From Nageia nagi (taxonomy: Eukaryota > Pinophyta), in contig JBITNC010000001.1 in the NCBI GenBank assembly GCA_050084985.1, positions 133,424,001 through 133,488,000 of the forward strand: 64,000 nt of DNA, read 5' to 3'. The translations under genes and the position numbers were made by a program. Numbering within the stretch: position 1 is the stretch's first letter; every line of letters begins with the position of its first letter. The notes under the pieces were generated by a model. It saw nothing but the letters and a program-made list of their open reading frames with translations. It was not told the origin of the DNA and ran no database searches. Below, piece by piece: positions 11,601 to 23,100 of this stretch.

Positions 11601-12806
11601 CTTACATTTTGCATTCTCAAATACAAGCTTATAATTGCTCTCCATTATTTGGCCTACACTCAACAAATTGTGTTTTAAATTTGGAGTATAGTAGATGTCT
11701 TTTACCTTCTTGGGACCTTCAATGGTGCTTACCTCCATGGCTCCCATGCCTTCAACTTGCAATGGATTGTCATATCCAAGTCTGATCTTAGACTTGTATG
11801 AGTTGTTCAAAGAAGAAAACAACTCCCCCTTACCGGTCATATGGTTTGATGCTCTCGTATCTAGCAACCAAGTCTCTTCTTTCACCTTTTCATCTTTATT
11901 TTCCATGGACATGAACAAGTGAGAGGAATTCTCTTCCTCTCCATAGTGAGCACCTCCACTATTTCCTTCTTGTGAGGCTTTCAATCTACACTCACTCTCA
12001 AAATGACCAAACTTGTTACAGTAGTAACATTGTTTGTCACTCTTGTCACCACTTATCCTTCCTCTACCTCTTCCTCTTCCTTGGAATCTCCCTCTTTTGG
12101 CTTTCCCTCTTTCTCTTCTTCCTCCTCTTGAAGAATTGGATTCACCTTCCTTGCTTGCAAAGGCTTTATCATCAGCTTGATCAGTTGAAGGAGTGAGGTC
12201 TTTGAGCCTCTCTTCATGACTCATCAAGGAACCAATGAGAGTATCATAGGGAAGAGCAGCCAAGTCTTTGCTTTCCTCTATGATAATTGCTACATGGTTC
12301 CACTTGGGGAGAAGTGATCTAAGCACCTTCTTCACCACTACTTCATTGGTGATTATTTCTCCAAGGGTTTCCATCTTGTCAACACAAGATTTAACCCTCA
12401 CACAATAGTCACCAACAAACTCATCATCCCTCATTTTGAGATTTTCAAAATCCCTCTTCAAGGTTTGGAGTCTCACTTGCTTGATTTGAGCACTCCCTTG
12501 GAAACCTTGCTTGAGTGCTTCCCAAGCACTCTTTGCTGATGTACATGATGCAATCCTAGGGAAAATTGCATTCCCCATTGAAGCTTGAAGATGGTAGAGA
12601 GCAAAGGAATTGTTCCTTTAATTTTGCTTCATATCTTTCTTGACTTGATCTCCCAAAGTAGACCAATCAGTTGGATTAGTGTATCCATCCTCAATAATGT
12701 CCCATAATCCCTTTCCTATGAGCAAGGTCTTCATCTTGATAGACCAGTACTCATAGTCATCTCCATGGAATTCTGGTAATGGGAGTGAATTGTTGTTGTT
12801 GGCCAT
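8472..12806 (-). pseudogene. TE2 gag-pol polyprotein, one frame with three stops
   Basis: Ty1/copia polyprotein, which makes the capsid, protease, integrase and reverse transcriptase that copy and insert the element. The start is set at MANNNNSLPLPEF (12806), typical of copia Gag. The frame is uninterrupted in register for 1445 codons except for stops at 12618 (TAA), 10734 (TGA) and 9762 (TAA). The latter two fit single C-to-T changes. Domains in order are: Gag (UBN2); zinc knuckle CYYCNKFGHFESEC near residue 270; protease LLDTRASNHMTG, where the usual DTG is DTR; integrase with the HH-CC region, SDLCGPM, RSDNGGEY and NGVFERKNR; reverse transcriptase with HMDVKSAFLNG and YVDDLIF; and RNase H with SDSDWGSN and STEVEYIAL. 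The last 70 or so codons read into the 3' LTR, probably beyond the original stop. Confidence 0.95.
8684..8700 (-). other. TE2 polypurine tract
   Basis: On the - strand, CATCAAGGGGAGAA lies directly before the LTR start TGTTGATTG. This is where plus-strand DNA synthesis would be primed. Confidence 0.85.
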
Positions 12807-12882
12807 TTTTAAAAAAATGATAGGTCTGAACTGTACACTTGCAAGAATGCTTGCAATGTAATCTCTTCTAACCCAAAAGACC

Positions 12883-12899
12883 AAGAGGCTCTGATACCA
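12883..12899 (-). other. TE2 primer binding site (initiator tRNA-Met)
   Basis: On the - strand TGGTATCAGAGCC lies three bases after the end of the 5' LTR. It is the standard complement of the 3' end of plant initiator tRNA-Met. Confidence 0.93.
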
Positions 12900-12902
12900 T
12901 AA

Positions 12903-13423
12903 TGTGAGAATAATCACACTATATTGATTCATGAATTTACAAAGCTTTTATAGAGCTTGGACTGAGCTCAATATAGATAAATGACAGTTTAGTAGATAAG
13001 CTCAACATTTATTATACTTATATCTAAATCCATCAAATATGCTCGAAATGTAGTTCAAACCTATTCTAGACAGTTAAACAATAATGACATAACTCCTATG
13101 AACTGGAACAGATCCGAACAAATCACCAAACTAAGCTATAGAGCTAAAATAAGCACAAACTGGACTATTCTGGGCGTATTGTCAAAATGCCTAGCCTCCC
13201 ATGAAACGTGATCACGTTTTAAGCGCAGGTGAAGAAGTCCATGGGGGAGACGAGAATGCCAAGAAAGCATAGACAACATTATGGTGATAACGTCATTGAG
13301 GATACCATGGAGGGGGGTGGCATAGAGCATGGTGGGCATCAAAATTGCACAGCATAACCACGAAAACAAGTAAGGAAATGTGTTGGTTAGGAGCGCACTC
13401 CGCACGATGCAAGTCAGTCAACA
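12903..13423 (-). repeat. TE2 5' LTR
   Basis: 521 bp, pairs with 8163-8683, and is followed on the right by the target duplication CAATG. Differences from the other LTR are mostly C/T and G/A. Confidence 0.95.
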
Positions 13424-13428
13424 CAATG

Positions 13429-13870
13429 GTGCATTATAAGTCATCACGAAGATGCCAAGCTAATACTCATAGTCACCTATTATATAAAAATATGTGTTGA
13501 TCAACATAAAAATATATAACATAAACACATACAAGTTCCTCACATATGGATAACCAAATAGTGCCAAAATGCACATATTGATTTTTCACATATTGATAAT
13601 TGAAAAAGTGCTAGCAAAAGTCAACATGTACCACTAATTCCTCATATGGAGTTAATTAACAATGAAGGTGTATATCATTTTCTTAAAAATGTACAACTAG
13701 TTCCTCACATGAAGAGAACTAACCATGAAGATGTACATCAAATGTTCAATAAAGTACAACTAGTTCTTCACACGAAGCAAACTAACCATGAATATGTACA
13801 TAAAGATCAAAACTATACAACAAAAAAATTCTCATAGGAATGAAGTTATCATCAAAAGCATAAATTCAAT
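13429..13870 (-). other. 3' untranslated part of copia A, right of TE2
   Basis: Non-coding continuation of element A after the TE2 insertion. It includes a three-copy tandem repeat at 13630-13815. The ORF at 13646-13837 is only that repeat read in frame. Confidence 0.55.
13630..13815. repeat. Three-copy tandem repeat, about 64 bp
   Basis: Units containing ACTAGTTCCTCACATGAAG and ACTAACCATGAAGATGTACAT start near 13630, 13694 and 13757. It lies in the 3' non-coding region of copia A. Confidence 0.8.
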
Positions 13871-16800
13871 AAAAAAATCAACTTTCACTCCCCCTTGAGG
13901 GTAACTTCACTAATCCAATAGATTCCCTAAGCTTGCAGAACTAGTATTTACAAAGGGGCTTGGTGAAAAAATCAATAGAGTTTAGGATTGATGGATAATA
14001 CTACAATTGAGGGATACCATCCAATTCTTCTCCCTAATAAAATGAGCTTGTAATTCTACATATTTTATTCTCAAATAGAAAATAAGGTTCTTTTCCAAAG
14101 CAATAGCTGATTAATTATATGAAAAAATTTAAGATGGGAGATCTTTCTCATACCTAATTTCTTTTAGAAGATGCCTTAACCAAATAGCTTCCTAGGCTAT
14201 GATTGATATTGCTCAATATTTTACCTTTATTATGGAGAGAGTAGTAGTAGGCTCCTTCTTGGAAGTTCAAAAGATAGCATCTGAAGTAATGCTAAACACA
14301 TAAGTAAAAGTTGATTTTCTATCATATTTATCTCCCCCATAGTCAGAATCTCATAACCCTAAGAGAACAAATAAGAGAAATTAAGAATACTTAAGAGTAA
14401 GATCTTTAGTTCCTAAAACATACCTCAAGATTTGTTTAAAATCATTAAGATGCTTATAAATCATATGATTTTTGCATAAATCATACCATTAGATTCAATA
14501 CAAAGATAATATTTAGCTTGTAGATATTTAAATAAAGAAGATTGCCAATTAACTTCCTATGAGCTATAACATCTGCCAATTGAGAGTTTGACCTAAAAGA
14601 TAAAGTGATTCTAGAAGAGACTAAAATTTTTGGAGGTTTGTACTTTTCCATTCTAAACTTTTAGAAGATATTTGAGATATACTTAGATTGAATAAGGTAG
14701 GTACAATCCTTATATTGGTACACTTGCATACAAAGGTAGTAGAGTAAGAGATCAAAATAAATCATTTCAAAAGTTGCCTTGAGTTTGGATATGCACTCTT
14801 AGATGATTTTAACATTATTTTCTACTATTAAATGATCATCCACATATAGAAGAATCAATACCAAGTCTTTCCCCTGATTGAGCATATATAAATTAGTATC
14901 AAAGAAGCTCTTAGAAAACCCTATGTTTTAAAGTATCATAAAATATTTTTGTAGCAAACTCTAGATGCTTGCTTAAGTTCATACAAAGACTTCTTTATTT
15001 TGCATACAAATGACTCTTTGCTTTCCACAACAAACTTTTCTAGTTTGCTCATATAGATATCCACATCTAAGTCACCATTAAGAAAGGCACTCTTGATATC
15101 AAATTGAAAAACTTTCTATTTTTGAGTTACTAAAAGAATAAGGATTAATCTAATAGTATGCATCTTTTCCATTAGAGCAAAGGTTTCTTCATAATTGACT
15201 TCGTATTTTTGAGCAAAATCTTTGGCTATTAACCTTGCCTTGTATTTTTCAATTTCTCTAATTAAATTATATTTTATCTTATAGATCTACTTATTGCCAA
15301 TCACATTCCATTCATTGGGATAGGAAACCAAATTCCAAGATTGATTTTTTATTAGAGCCTCATACTCCACTTTCATCTCTTCCATCCAACACTCATGTTT
15401 CAAAGCTTCCTTGAAGGATGAGGGCTCATTTTTACTATCAATTTTGGTAAATAAGGATTTGTTTAAAGTCATACTTCTAAATATCTTTTATGTTAAAGAA
15501 TTTTTCTCCTAAGATGACTTATTCACACTAATATCCATCCAACTAGGTGCAATATAAGAGTCATTAATATCATCTAATATCCATCCATTACAAACTTTTG
15601 CAATATATCTGATATATACTTGGATCAACTAAGGTAAGTATAATACTTGTATTGGTACATTTGCATACCAAGGTAGTAGTGTAAAGGATTAAGATCAAAC
15701 ATTTCAAAAGTTGCCTTAAGTTTGGATATTCACTCTTAGATGATTTCAACATTATTTTTTATTATCAAAATATCATTCAAATATAGAAGAATTAAGATAA
15801 AGTTTTGTCCTTGATTGAGAACATATAAATCTATATTAGATAAGCACTTAGAAAATCCAATGTCCTAAAAGTATCTTGAAATATTTTTGTACCAAGATCC
15901 AGGTGCTTGTTAAGTCCATACAAAAATGTTTTTAGCTTACATATAAATGATTTTTTATGTTCCGTAATAAATCTTTTTGATTGGTTCATGTATATTTTCA
16001 TATTTAAGTCACCATTGAGAAAATCACTCTTAACACTAAGTTAAAAAATGTTTTATCCTTGAGTTGCTAAAAGAATAAGGATTAATCTGATTATGGGCAT
16101 CTTTACCACTAGAGCAAAGGTTTCCTCATAATCAACTCCATATTTATGACCATACTTTGTATTTCTTAATTTTCTTAACTAAATTGTATTTGACATTATA
16201 AATCCACTTATTACTAATCACATTCTTCTTATCATGATAAGAAATCAAATCCCAAGTTTAATTTTTTATTAGAGGCTTATACTCCACTTTCATTGCTTCC
16301 ATTCAACACTCATGCGTTGAAGCTTTCTTGAATTATGAGGACTTATTCTTGCTATCAATTTTGATAAATAAGGATTTATTTAAGGTCATACTTCTTGTTA
16401 TCTTTCGTGTTGAAAATTTTTATTCTTGAGATGTGTTACCCATAATAATATCAATCCAGCAGATGCAACAAAAGAGTCTTCAAGATCATCTAGATTTTCA
16501 TAAGAAGTAGACTCCTCAAGAAGTTCATTAAAGTTTACATCCTTTGAGATAAACATTGGTATGAAGGATGGTAGAGCATGTAGCCTTTATGTTGATTACC
16601 ATAGCCCAAAAATATGCACTTTTTGGATCTCTTATCCATCTCTTCATTTTTCAGGAGTAAAAAAGCATAAACATCATAACCAAAAACCTTAAAGTAAGAT
16701 ATGTTAGGTTTTTTTCCTATCCATACTTAATACAGAGTTTTTCATTCAATTGTTTTCATAGAATACCTATTTATGGTATAGATTGCAATTCTCATAGCTT

Positions 16801-18690
16801 CACCCCATAAGAAACTAGGAACGTTTTTTAATAGACATCTCAGAATTTTTTAAATAGTCATATTCATTCCTTTGATAATAACATTTTATTGAGGGGTGTA
16901 AGGGATCGTAAATTGCCTTTTTATCCTATATTTAGTATAATAGTTATTAAACTCATTACTATTATACTCACTCTTATTTTCAAATCTTAGCATCTTGATT
17001 TTGAATCTAGATTGATTTTCAACCAAACCTTTGAAATCTTTGAACCTATCAAAGGTTTGATCCTTGTGCTCTAGAAAATAACCAAATATTATCTTGCTAA
17101 AGTCATTAATGAAGGTTAAAACATAAGATGTTCCTCCAAGTAACTTAGTCAGAAATGGACCCATCAAATCTGAATGCACAAGTTGAAGAGGTTATGTTGC
17201 CCTTATTTTTTTATCTTTTTCAAAAAAATTTCTATTCATATTAACTAGGATGCACTTTTCATAAAGGTCGATTGTGGATGATATCATAGAAAAACCTTGC
17301 ATAAGTTCTTGATCTTTCATAACTTGAATACTCTTAAATTAAGGTGTCCTAATCAATGGTGTTAAATATTTACCTTAGAACAAACATTCATAGCAAAACA
17401 CATCTTTATTTAAGCTTAATCCATAATGTAGAGATCATCTTTCATTGATCCTTTCACCAAAGTGGCAAGTCCCTTCTTTATGCATCAAGAGTGTGAGTTG
17501 AACTTAAAAAAATATCTTTTCATAGTAACTTGAATCACAAAAAGAAGGTTCAAGGTGAGCTTAGGCACATAGAGCACATTTTTAAGAACCTTTATTTTTT
17601 CAAGAACTTTTTCTTGCAATAATATACTCCTAATACCTTAGATTTCATGGACTAAATTATCACCTATCATAATTGCATCTTTTCTAAACTTAATGAAATT
17701 TTTTAAATTTATCCTTTTCAAAATACATGTGATTAGTGTACTCAGAGTCAACAATCCAATCATTTGAGAAAGTGTGAGACTTGGAGTAAAAGACATAAAC
17801 ATAAGCAAAATTTTTATTCTTCTTCTTACCATTAAAGTTATTTGATTTTTTAGATCCTTTTTCATCTTGTTCTTTATTTTTCTTATAGCAATCAAATTCC
17901 CTATGACCATATATACCTTGGAAATTACAATTACCATGAAACTTAGCTTTGGAATTTCTTGACTTAGCATGCCTATTTTGCTATTTATTCTCACCTTTCT
18001 TGAAATCCCTTTTCAGAACATGATAAGACTTCTTTTGGTTATTGAAATTCTTTTTGAAGTGAGACTTCTTTAGTCCAAGTGCCATAGGATTCTCCTTAGG
18101 AGAGGGGATCAATAAATTTTGTTAAGTATTTCTTCATGTTTCAAGAGAAGCTTTGAAAGATTTAAAAAAAAAAAACTTTTTCTTCATCATCGAGCCTCAT
18201 CTTAATAACAGTCACAAAGTGGTTAAATTTAGTAGAGGCTTTGAAGGATGATGAACATCGTAAACTCATCATTGATCAAATTGCAACCAAATCCCATAAG
18301 TTGGGTCCTAAAATCAATAATATTATTTATGTATATTACCACACTTTCATTTTTCTCTTAACGTGATTGCAATAATTTCTAAAGAATTATGAACCTTCTA
18401 GAGAATTTGGTGATGAGTTAAATTTTTTTTTGGCATGTCCTAAGCTTCCTTTATAGAGTTTGAAGAAGAGATCATGAGAAGGACTTCATCTGAAACTACA
18501 CAAAAGATCATAAAGGTTGCCAATTTATTCTTTGTATTGTAAGCTTTGAGTGCATTCTCATTTTTTAGAGCAATTTGGTTTTCATTTACAATTTACCATA
18601 GTTTTTACATTTAAAACTGTGCAATCATTCTAGGTTTCCAACTATCATAGTTAGAACCATATTGGATGAGATTAGGTGAAAAAGAGTCTC
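13870..18690 (-). pseudogene. Copia A gag-pol, heavily decayed, with a duplicated reverse transcriptase
   Basis: Remnant of a Ty1/copia polyprotein. From right to left: Gag and degenerate zinc-knuckle region (17638-18690, with the 118-codon piece 17638-17994 out of frame); pre-integrase region (17200-17640); integrase (16886-17179) with HSDLMGPF, FINDFSK and QFTIPYTPQ; reverse transcriptase (about 14000-16480); RNase H (about 13900-14550). Integrase RSDNGGEY has become RFENKSEY, losing the second catalytic Asp. An intact 61-codon stretch (15287-15472) carries the start of reverse transcriptase (SFKEALKHECWMEEM). The reverse transcriptase segment of about 918 bp is present twice in tandem. Stops and frameshifts are frequent throughout. 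A purine tract AAGGGGGAGTG lies at about 13886-13896 (- strand). Confidence 0.9.
14641..16477 (-). repeat. Direct duplication (about 918 bp) within copia A reverse transcriptase
   Basis: Bases 14641-15558 and 15559-16477 are two diverged copies of the same segment. For example TACTATCAATTTTGGTAAAT near 15435 matches TGCTATCAATTTTGATAAAT near 16352. The offset stays near 918 bp along the segment. The copies differ enough that the duplication is old. Confidence 0.85.
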
Positions 18691-20289
18691 CCAGTGGATA
18701 CAAAAGGTGAAAATGTTAAGCAATGTAGGCATGTTAAATTTATTAATCATACATGTTGAGATTAATCATAAATCAATTATACATGTTAATTATACATGTT
18801 CAACTATACATGTTGAATTTATCAAACATAATCAACAAAGTATGCTTAAATTGTTAACCACTTTCATATATGAAAAATCATATATCTCATATATCCAACA
18901 TTTCATCATAATTAAGTAATATAGTTGTAGTGAGAGTAAAGTTGAAGCTTATTTTCTTATTTGAAATTAGGCTTTCATCTGGATGTCTGTAAGGTGGAAC
19001 CTAAGTCTTTCTAATCCTCAACCAGTTCTCCTTGATTAGTAATATACTTTCACAAAGAAGAGTTTTAGCTATTTTCTAAAGTTATGATGTATATTAGATC
19101 GATAAGTTTTCAATTTTTCTCTTAGATTATTAAGATAATCCTTGAATGGGTGGGTAGACATGTAGTATTACTACACACATGTCTATCCTCTTATATAGAG
19201 TTATATACAAACCAAAAAAGGAATTAGGGAAAATTAACAAGTACAAATTTTTTATCACTTAGATCAATAAACTAAAAAGCTCCAATCTACCTTATCTTCA
19301 TCTCATGGCTCCTCAAATAAGTCACATTACAGTATAAAACTTGCGGATGTGTTCATTTTAGGGGAAGCACTTTCAATGTTTACGATATTTGTAAAAACAT
19401 AAAGTAAAGGTGCATAAAGTAAAGTGCTTAAAATGAAACATCATTAAAAAATGAAACCTAATAATATACATGATGCATCATCAAAAAAAAATCTAAGATT
19501 GTCCAATGGGTTTTATCATAACCTCAAGAGGATCTCTTCATAAAAAATTTCACAAGTTCATTATTTTTAAGTAAAAAACACAAGATCTCCTCCTTTTTAC
19601 TAAAAATATTCATTTAATAAAAAAAATTCTATACTTAAAAATACTTAGCAAGATTCCATGCTTATAAAAATACTTAACAAGATTCCACGTTAAAAATATA
19701 TACTTAGCAAAAAATTATATCTTAAAAATTAATACCTTGTTTCAAGGTCTCCCCTTTTAATTTTTGAGAAAAAAATGCTTAAATTCCCCATTTAAGAATA
19801 TTCTAAAAATTTACCCCTAAAAAAAATTTCCTTTCAAAAAACAAATAACTTCAAAAATAAATTAACTAATTTTTAAAAATTACTCCCAACTAGTAATATC
19901 TCCCCTATTTTTTAAAAAAAATTAACACCCATTAAACTCCCTTTTAAATATTTAAAAAGTCCACCTTAAACTCCTTATATCCTTATAAATCCTCCTTACC
20001 ATATTTTTAAAAAACTCTCTAAAATTAAAAAATATGTCCACTCTAGTAATAAATAGGGACAAGTCACTTTCCCAAGTATACATTTAATGCATTAAATAGG
20101 TGTATTTAATGCATTTTAAAACAGTAAATCTTTTCATTTAATCATAAGTCTCTTAAAAAGATAAAAAATTCCACTAAAAAAAATAAAATATCTCCCCAAA
20201 AAAGATTTGCAAAACAAATAATTAGAGAATACAAAAAAAACTATATAGACAGCTGGGGTCACTAACACATAGATATAAAAATCGTTGAA

Positions 20290-20730
20290 ATAAAACAGAG
20301 AGGTGCTTGTTAAACTGGCTGAAAGGGCAAGTAGAGAGCAGTGGGGTGACCGCACAGTGGTTGGTGGAGTGATCAAGTTGAGGGGTGCTACGAGCGGTGG
20401 GGGGTCGACTTGTTGGAAGAGGGAGGGACGATGTGTAGAGAGAAGATGAGCGGGATGTGAGGGGGTTAGAGGAATGGAGCGGGCGCACAAGGGACAGGGA
20501 GAGTTTCTGAGTTAGCGAGGGCAGGCGACGCACAAGGAAGGAGGGGGAAGTATGATAAGAAGATGGGGTAGGGGCGACGGGTTCGGATGGGCTGCGCACG
20601 ATGGGTTTCGCCAATCCGATTAGGTGGCTACGAGGTTTGCACAAAGGGAGCAGTGCAGGAGTTTCACAGCAGTGTGGTGGCCGTCGGGTGCCGTGAGGCG
20701 GTGCGCCACCCGGTTGGCTACCCTTACTAA
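20290..20730. other. G-rich block in the copia A leader
   Basis: This is the most GC-rich stretch in the window. The + strand has many GGGG, GAGGG and GTGGGG runs. Two overlapping - strand ORFs (20134-20490 and 20222-20644) encode only Pro/Ser/Leu-rich sequence and look like composition artefacts. A weaker G-rich block lies at the matching place in element D (54150-54720). Confidence 0.7.
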
Positions 20731-20971
20731 ACGTTTAAATTTTTATATGTATATATATTTTTTAAGTTTTGTTTGTTTGATATAAAAAAAATTCTATATT
20801 TAAAAAAAAATATAATAAGGCAGATCGAGAATATTCTTCAGATTGCTTGCTCATCTCTCTCTCTTTTTTTTTTTAAATAATTACCTTTTGTAAATGCCCC
20901 CCTTTTTTGTATACATAAAAAGCAATATTTTTTTAAATAACATATTTTCATATGTTAAAACAATATAGTAT

Positions 20972-20983
20972 AATATATATATA

Positions 20984-21027
<44 letters not shown>
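20972..21027. repeat. TA dinucleotide microsatellite
   Basis: An almost uninterrupted run of TA repeats of about 56 bp in the leader of copia A. A shorter run is at about 21181-21199. Confidence 0.97.
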
Positions 21028-21029
<2 letters not shown>

Positions 21030-21425
21030 TAACAATGCTTATATAAAATTTATATATAGCATATACAAAAAATAATCATTTTAAATTTTTTTAATAGAAA
21101 TAATTTTTTTAGTAAAGTTGTGAAACAAAAAAAATTGCAAGTTATTTTAACATTTTTACATCAAATATTACAAATTTTTAATATATATATATATATATTT
21201 TTAACAAACTATAACAAGGTTAATTAAAAATTTGCAACACATTATTGCTATAGTTTAAGCAAGCTTACTAAAAATTTGCAACTAACAAGAATAACGTTAG
21301 TAAAAAATAATTCAATAGAATAAAAGAGAAAAGTTATAACTTAAAATTGATTTTACTTCACCAATGAAGTAGGAAGAATAAATATGAATGACCTTCAAGA
21401 TGTTGAAAATGAGCCTTCAAGCTTG

Positions 21426-21440
21426 AATCTAGATACCACT
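21426..21440 (-). other. Primer binding site of copia A (decayed)
   Basis: On the - strand, AGTGGTATCTAGATT follows the LTR end TCTCTCA. It matches the tRNA-Met type TGGTATCAGAGC with changes. The equivalent in element D is AGTGGTATTTAGAGCC at 55451-55466. Confidence 0.75.
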
Positions 21441-21475
21441 TGAGAGAACTAATCCTTAATGACTAAATCCTCTTC
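21441..21475 (-). mobile_element. 35 bp remnant of the copia A 5' LTR
   Basis: Only the last 35 bases (- strand sense) of the 5' LTR remain next to the primer site. At about 21475 the LTR changes abruptly to pre-integrase sequence, which is followed by a nearly complete LTR starting at 21871. A deletion, unequal exchange or template switch within the LTR is the simplest cause. Confidence 0.75.
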
Positions 21476-21865
21476 AAATTTTTACCTATTCATCTTAACT
21501 AGGATGCACTTCACATAAGTACCAATTATGGGTGATATCGTAGGTGAACCTTCCACAAGGTCTTCATCTTTCATAACTTGAATACTCTTGTGGTTAAGGT
21601 GGCCTAATCAATGGTGTCAAAGATTACCCTTAAAAAAATATTTATAGCAAAGCACATCTTTATTGAAGCTTGATTCGCAATGTAGAGATCATCTTTCATT
21701 GATTCTTTCACCAAAGTGGTAAGTCCTTTCTTCATGCATTAGGAGTGTGAGTTGAACTCGAAAGAGTATCCTTTCCTAAGAACTTGAATTACAGAAAGAA
21801 GGTTCAAGGTAAGCTTAGGCACATAAAGCATATTTTCAAGAACCTTTCTTTGTAATAACACATTC
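21476..21865 (-). pseudogene. Extra copy of the copia pre-integrase region
   Basis: Decayed sequence matching 6800-7203 and 17210-17640, which is the region between the zinc knuckle and integrase. It ends on the right with TTAAT next to an LTR, at exactly the same internal site as the junction at 7203/7204. It contains no open frame of note. Confidence 0.8.
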
Positions 21866-22253
21866 TTAATTATGAGAAACTAATCCTAAATGGCTATATT
21901 CCTCTACAACCAAGATCTCATGAAAGCTCTCTAAAACATCATCATAACAACATATACAAAGAAGCTAATCTCACAAAGTTGATACCAATACAAAGCGGTT
22001 CCTACAACTAAGGGAGTACATCCACTAATCTAAGATCTTATTCTCAAAGTGCCACTCTTACAACAACTCTTTATACTTCTCCTAACAACCCTAAAGCATA
22101 AAATTAGTACAAACTTGAGTGCGTAATCTCAAAGAGAGGGCTCTCTATTTATAAGCCAAAATCTTCCTTTGGATCACTCTTTTATCCAATATACAAATTC
22201 ATGACATGTAACACCATTTTACCCAAAGGGCATATTCATGAGATGGAGTGTAG

Positions 22254-23085
22254 TGTTTACTCAAAAATCAACCCTGCAAGCATGCAAAAACAAAAGCTGT
22301 TATAACCAAGAAAAACTCTTTATTGATCTCTGAATAAACTTTAGTTTTAATTACAGATTACCTTGCAATGGAAAGCTTCATTACAATGCATTACATAGGC
22401 CTCTTAGAGGCTCTTTTTTGTTGATGTCTTCAAGCTTCAGATGTCATTTGATTGAACATGCAACAAGAAAGTTTTTGATTGCTTCTTCCTTGCTATTCTT
22501 TGGCTTCTTTTTGCCTTAATTAGTTGCTAGTCTTGGAATCTTGCACATGTGCAAACCAACAACCCATCAAACATACTTGTTCATGCTTTAAGATTATAAT
22601 AAATAAACATGGAATAAACATCCATATAAGCAAAAATAGTAAACTAAAATATACTTAGCAATTTGGTTCTAATTTAGCAGAGTAAGGTTGCATTTTTTCT
22701 CTCTTTTCTCCTTAGAAAAAGTCTTACTTATAAATTTTCTAAGGCAACATTAGTTGCTATTTTTGGAATGCAAGGTTGGATGAAAAAATCTCATCTAGCA
22801 TTGTCATGGATTAAATATGAGCAAGGAAAGTGTAGGATCATGGATGACCCATCCTTGATCTGTTGGCTTGTTTCTTTAGGCATCGAATTTTTTAAATTTT
22901 TTCTTTATATCTTTTGTTTACAAGATTGCTGGCGATTACCCATCGGGCACCAACGATCAGATATGATTGTTGGTGATTGTAATGAATCGCCAACGATCGA
23001 TAGACTTTGAAAAAATTTAATGTTTGCTTAAAATTTTATCCCCTCTTTCATTTATCAAAAGAAAGATCATTTTTAAGTGTCTATA
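22254..23085 (-). repeat. Gypsy-1 3' LTR
   Basis: 832 bp, homologous along its whole length to 38122-38933. At 23081-23085 its terminus has decayed from TGTAAAC to TATAGAC (- strand sense). It carries a cluster of ATCGT/ACGAT-like words at 22920-23000. Confidence 0.93.
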
Positions 23086-23100
23086 TTTTTCCCCTTCTTA
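23086..23100 (-). other. Gypsy-1 polypurine tract
   Basis: TAAGAAGGGGAAAAA on the - strand abuts the 3' LTR. It resembles the tract at 3759-3774 on the + strand. Confidence 0.85.

Larger units (their letters stand above)
8163..13423 (-). mobile_element. TE2: complete Ty1/copia retrotransposon inserted in copia A
   Basis: A 5261 bp element with two 521 bp LTRs (8163-8683 and 12903-13423) and a perfect 5 bp target duplication CAATG at 8158-8162 and 13424-13428. The LTRs begin TGTTGATTGACTTGC and end TTCTCACA on the - strand. The primer site matches initiator tRNA-Met and the polypurine tract is CAAGGGGAGAA. The two LTRs differ at dozens of sites, mostly transitions, so the insertion is not recent. 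It interrupts the 3' non-coding part of element A. Confidence 0.97.
18691..21425 (-). other. Long 5' leader of copia A
   Basis: About 2.7 kb lies between the primer site (21426-21440) and the Gag region. It has no convincing ORF. It includes an AT-rich part (19200-20130), a G-rich block (20290-20730, + strand), and a TA microsatellite. The same order of parts is found in element D (40170-41206 and 53548-55450), so this leader is a family trait rather than a chance insertion. Confidence 0.7.

Noticed and set aside
9430-12196. Several + strand ORFs across TE2 (9430-9681, 9954-10301, 11695-11922, 11972-12196)
   Set aside because: They are antisense shadows of the gag-pol frame.
13886-13901. Purine tract as the true 3' polypurine tract of copia A
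   Set aside because: The LTR with matching family sequence starts at 7763, preceded by its own purine tract. No LTR sequence follows 13886.
20134-20644. Two overlapping Pro/Ser/Leu-rich ORFs on the - strand
   Set aside because: They lie in the G-rich leader block of copia A. Their composition is explained by base content and their equivalents are not kept in the matching block of element D.
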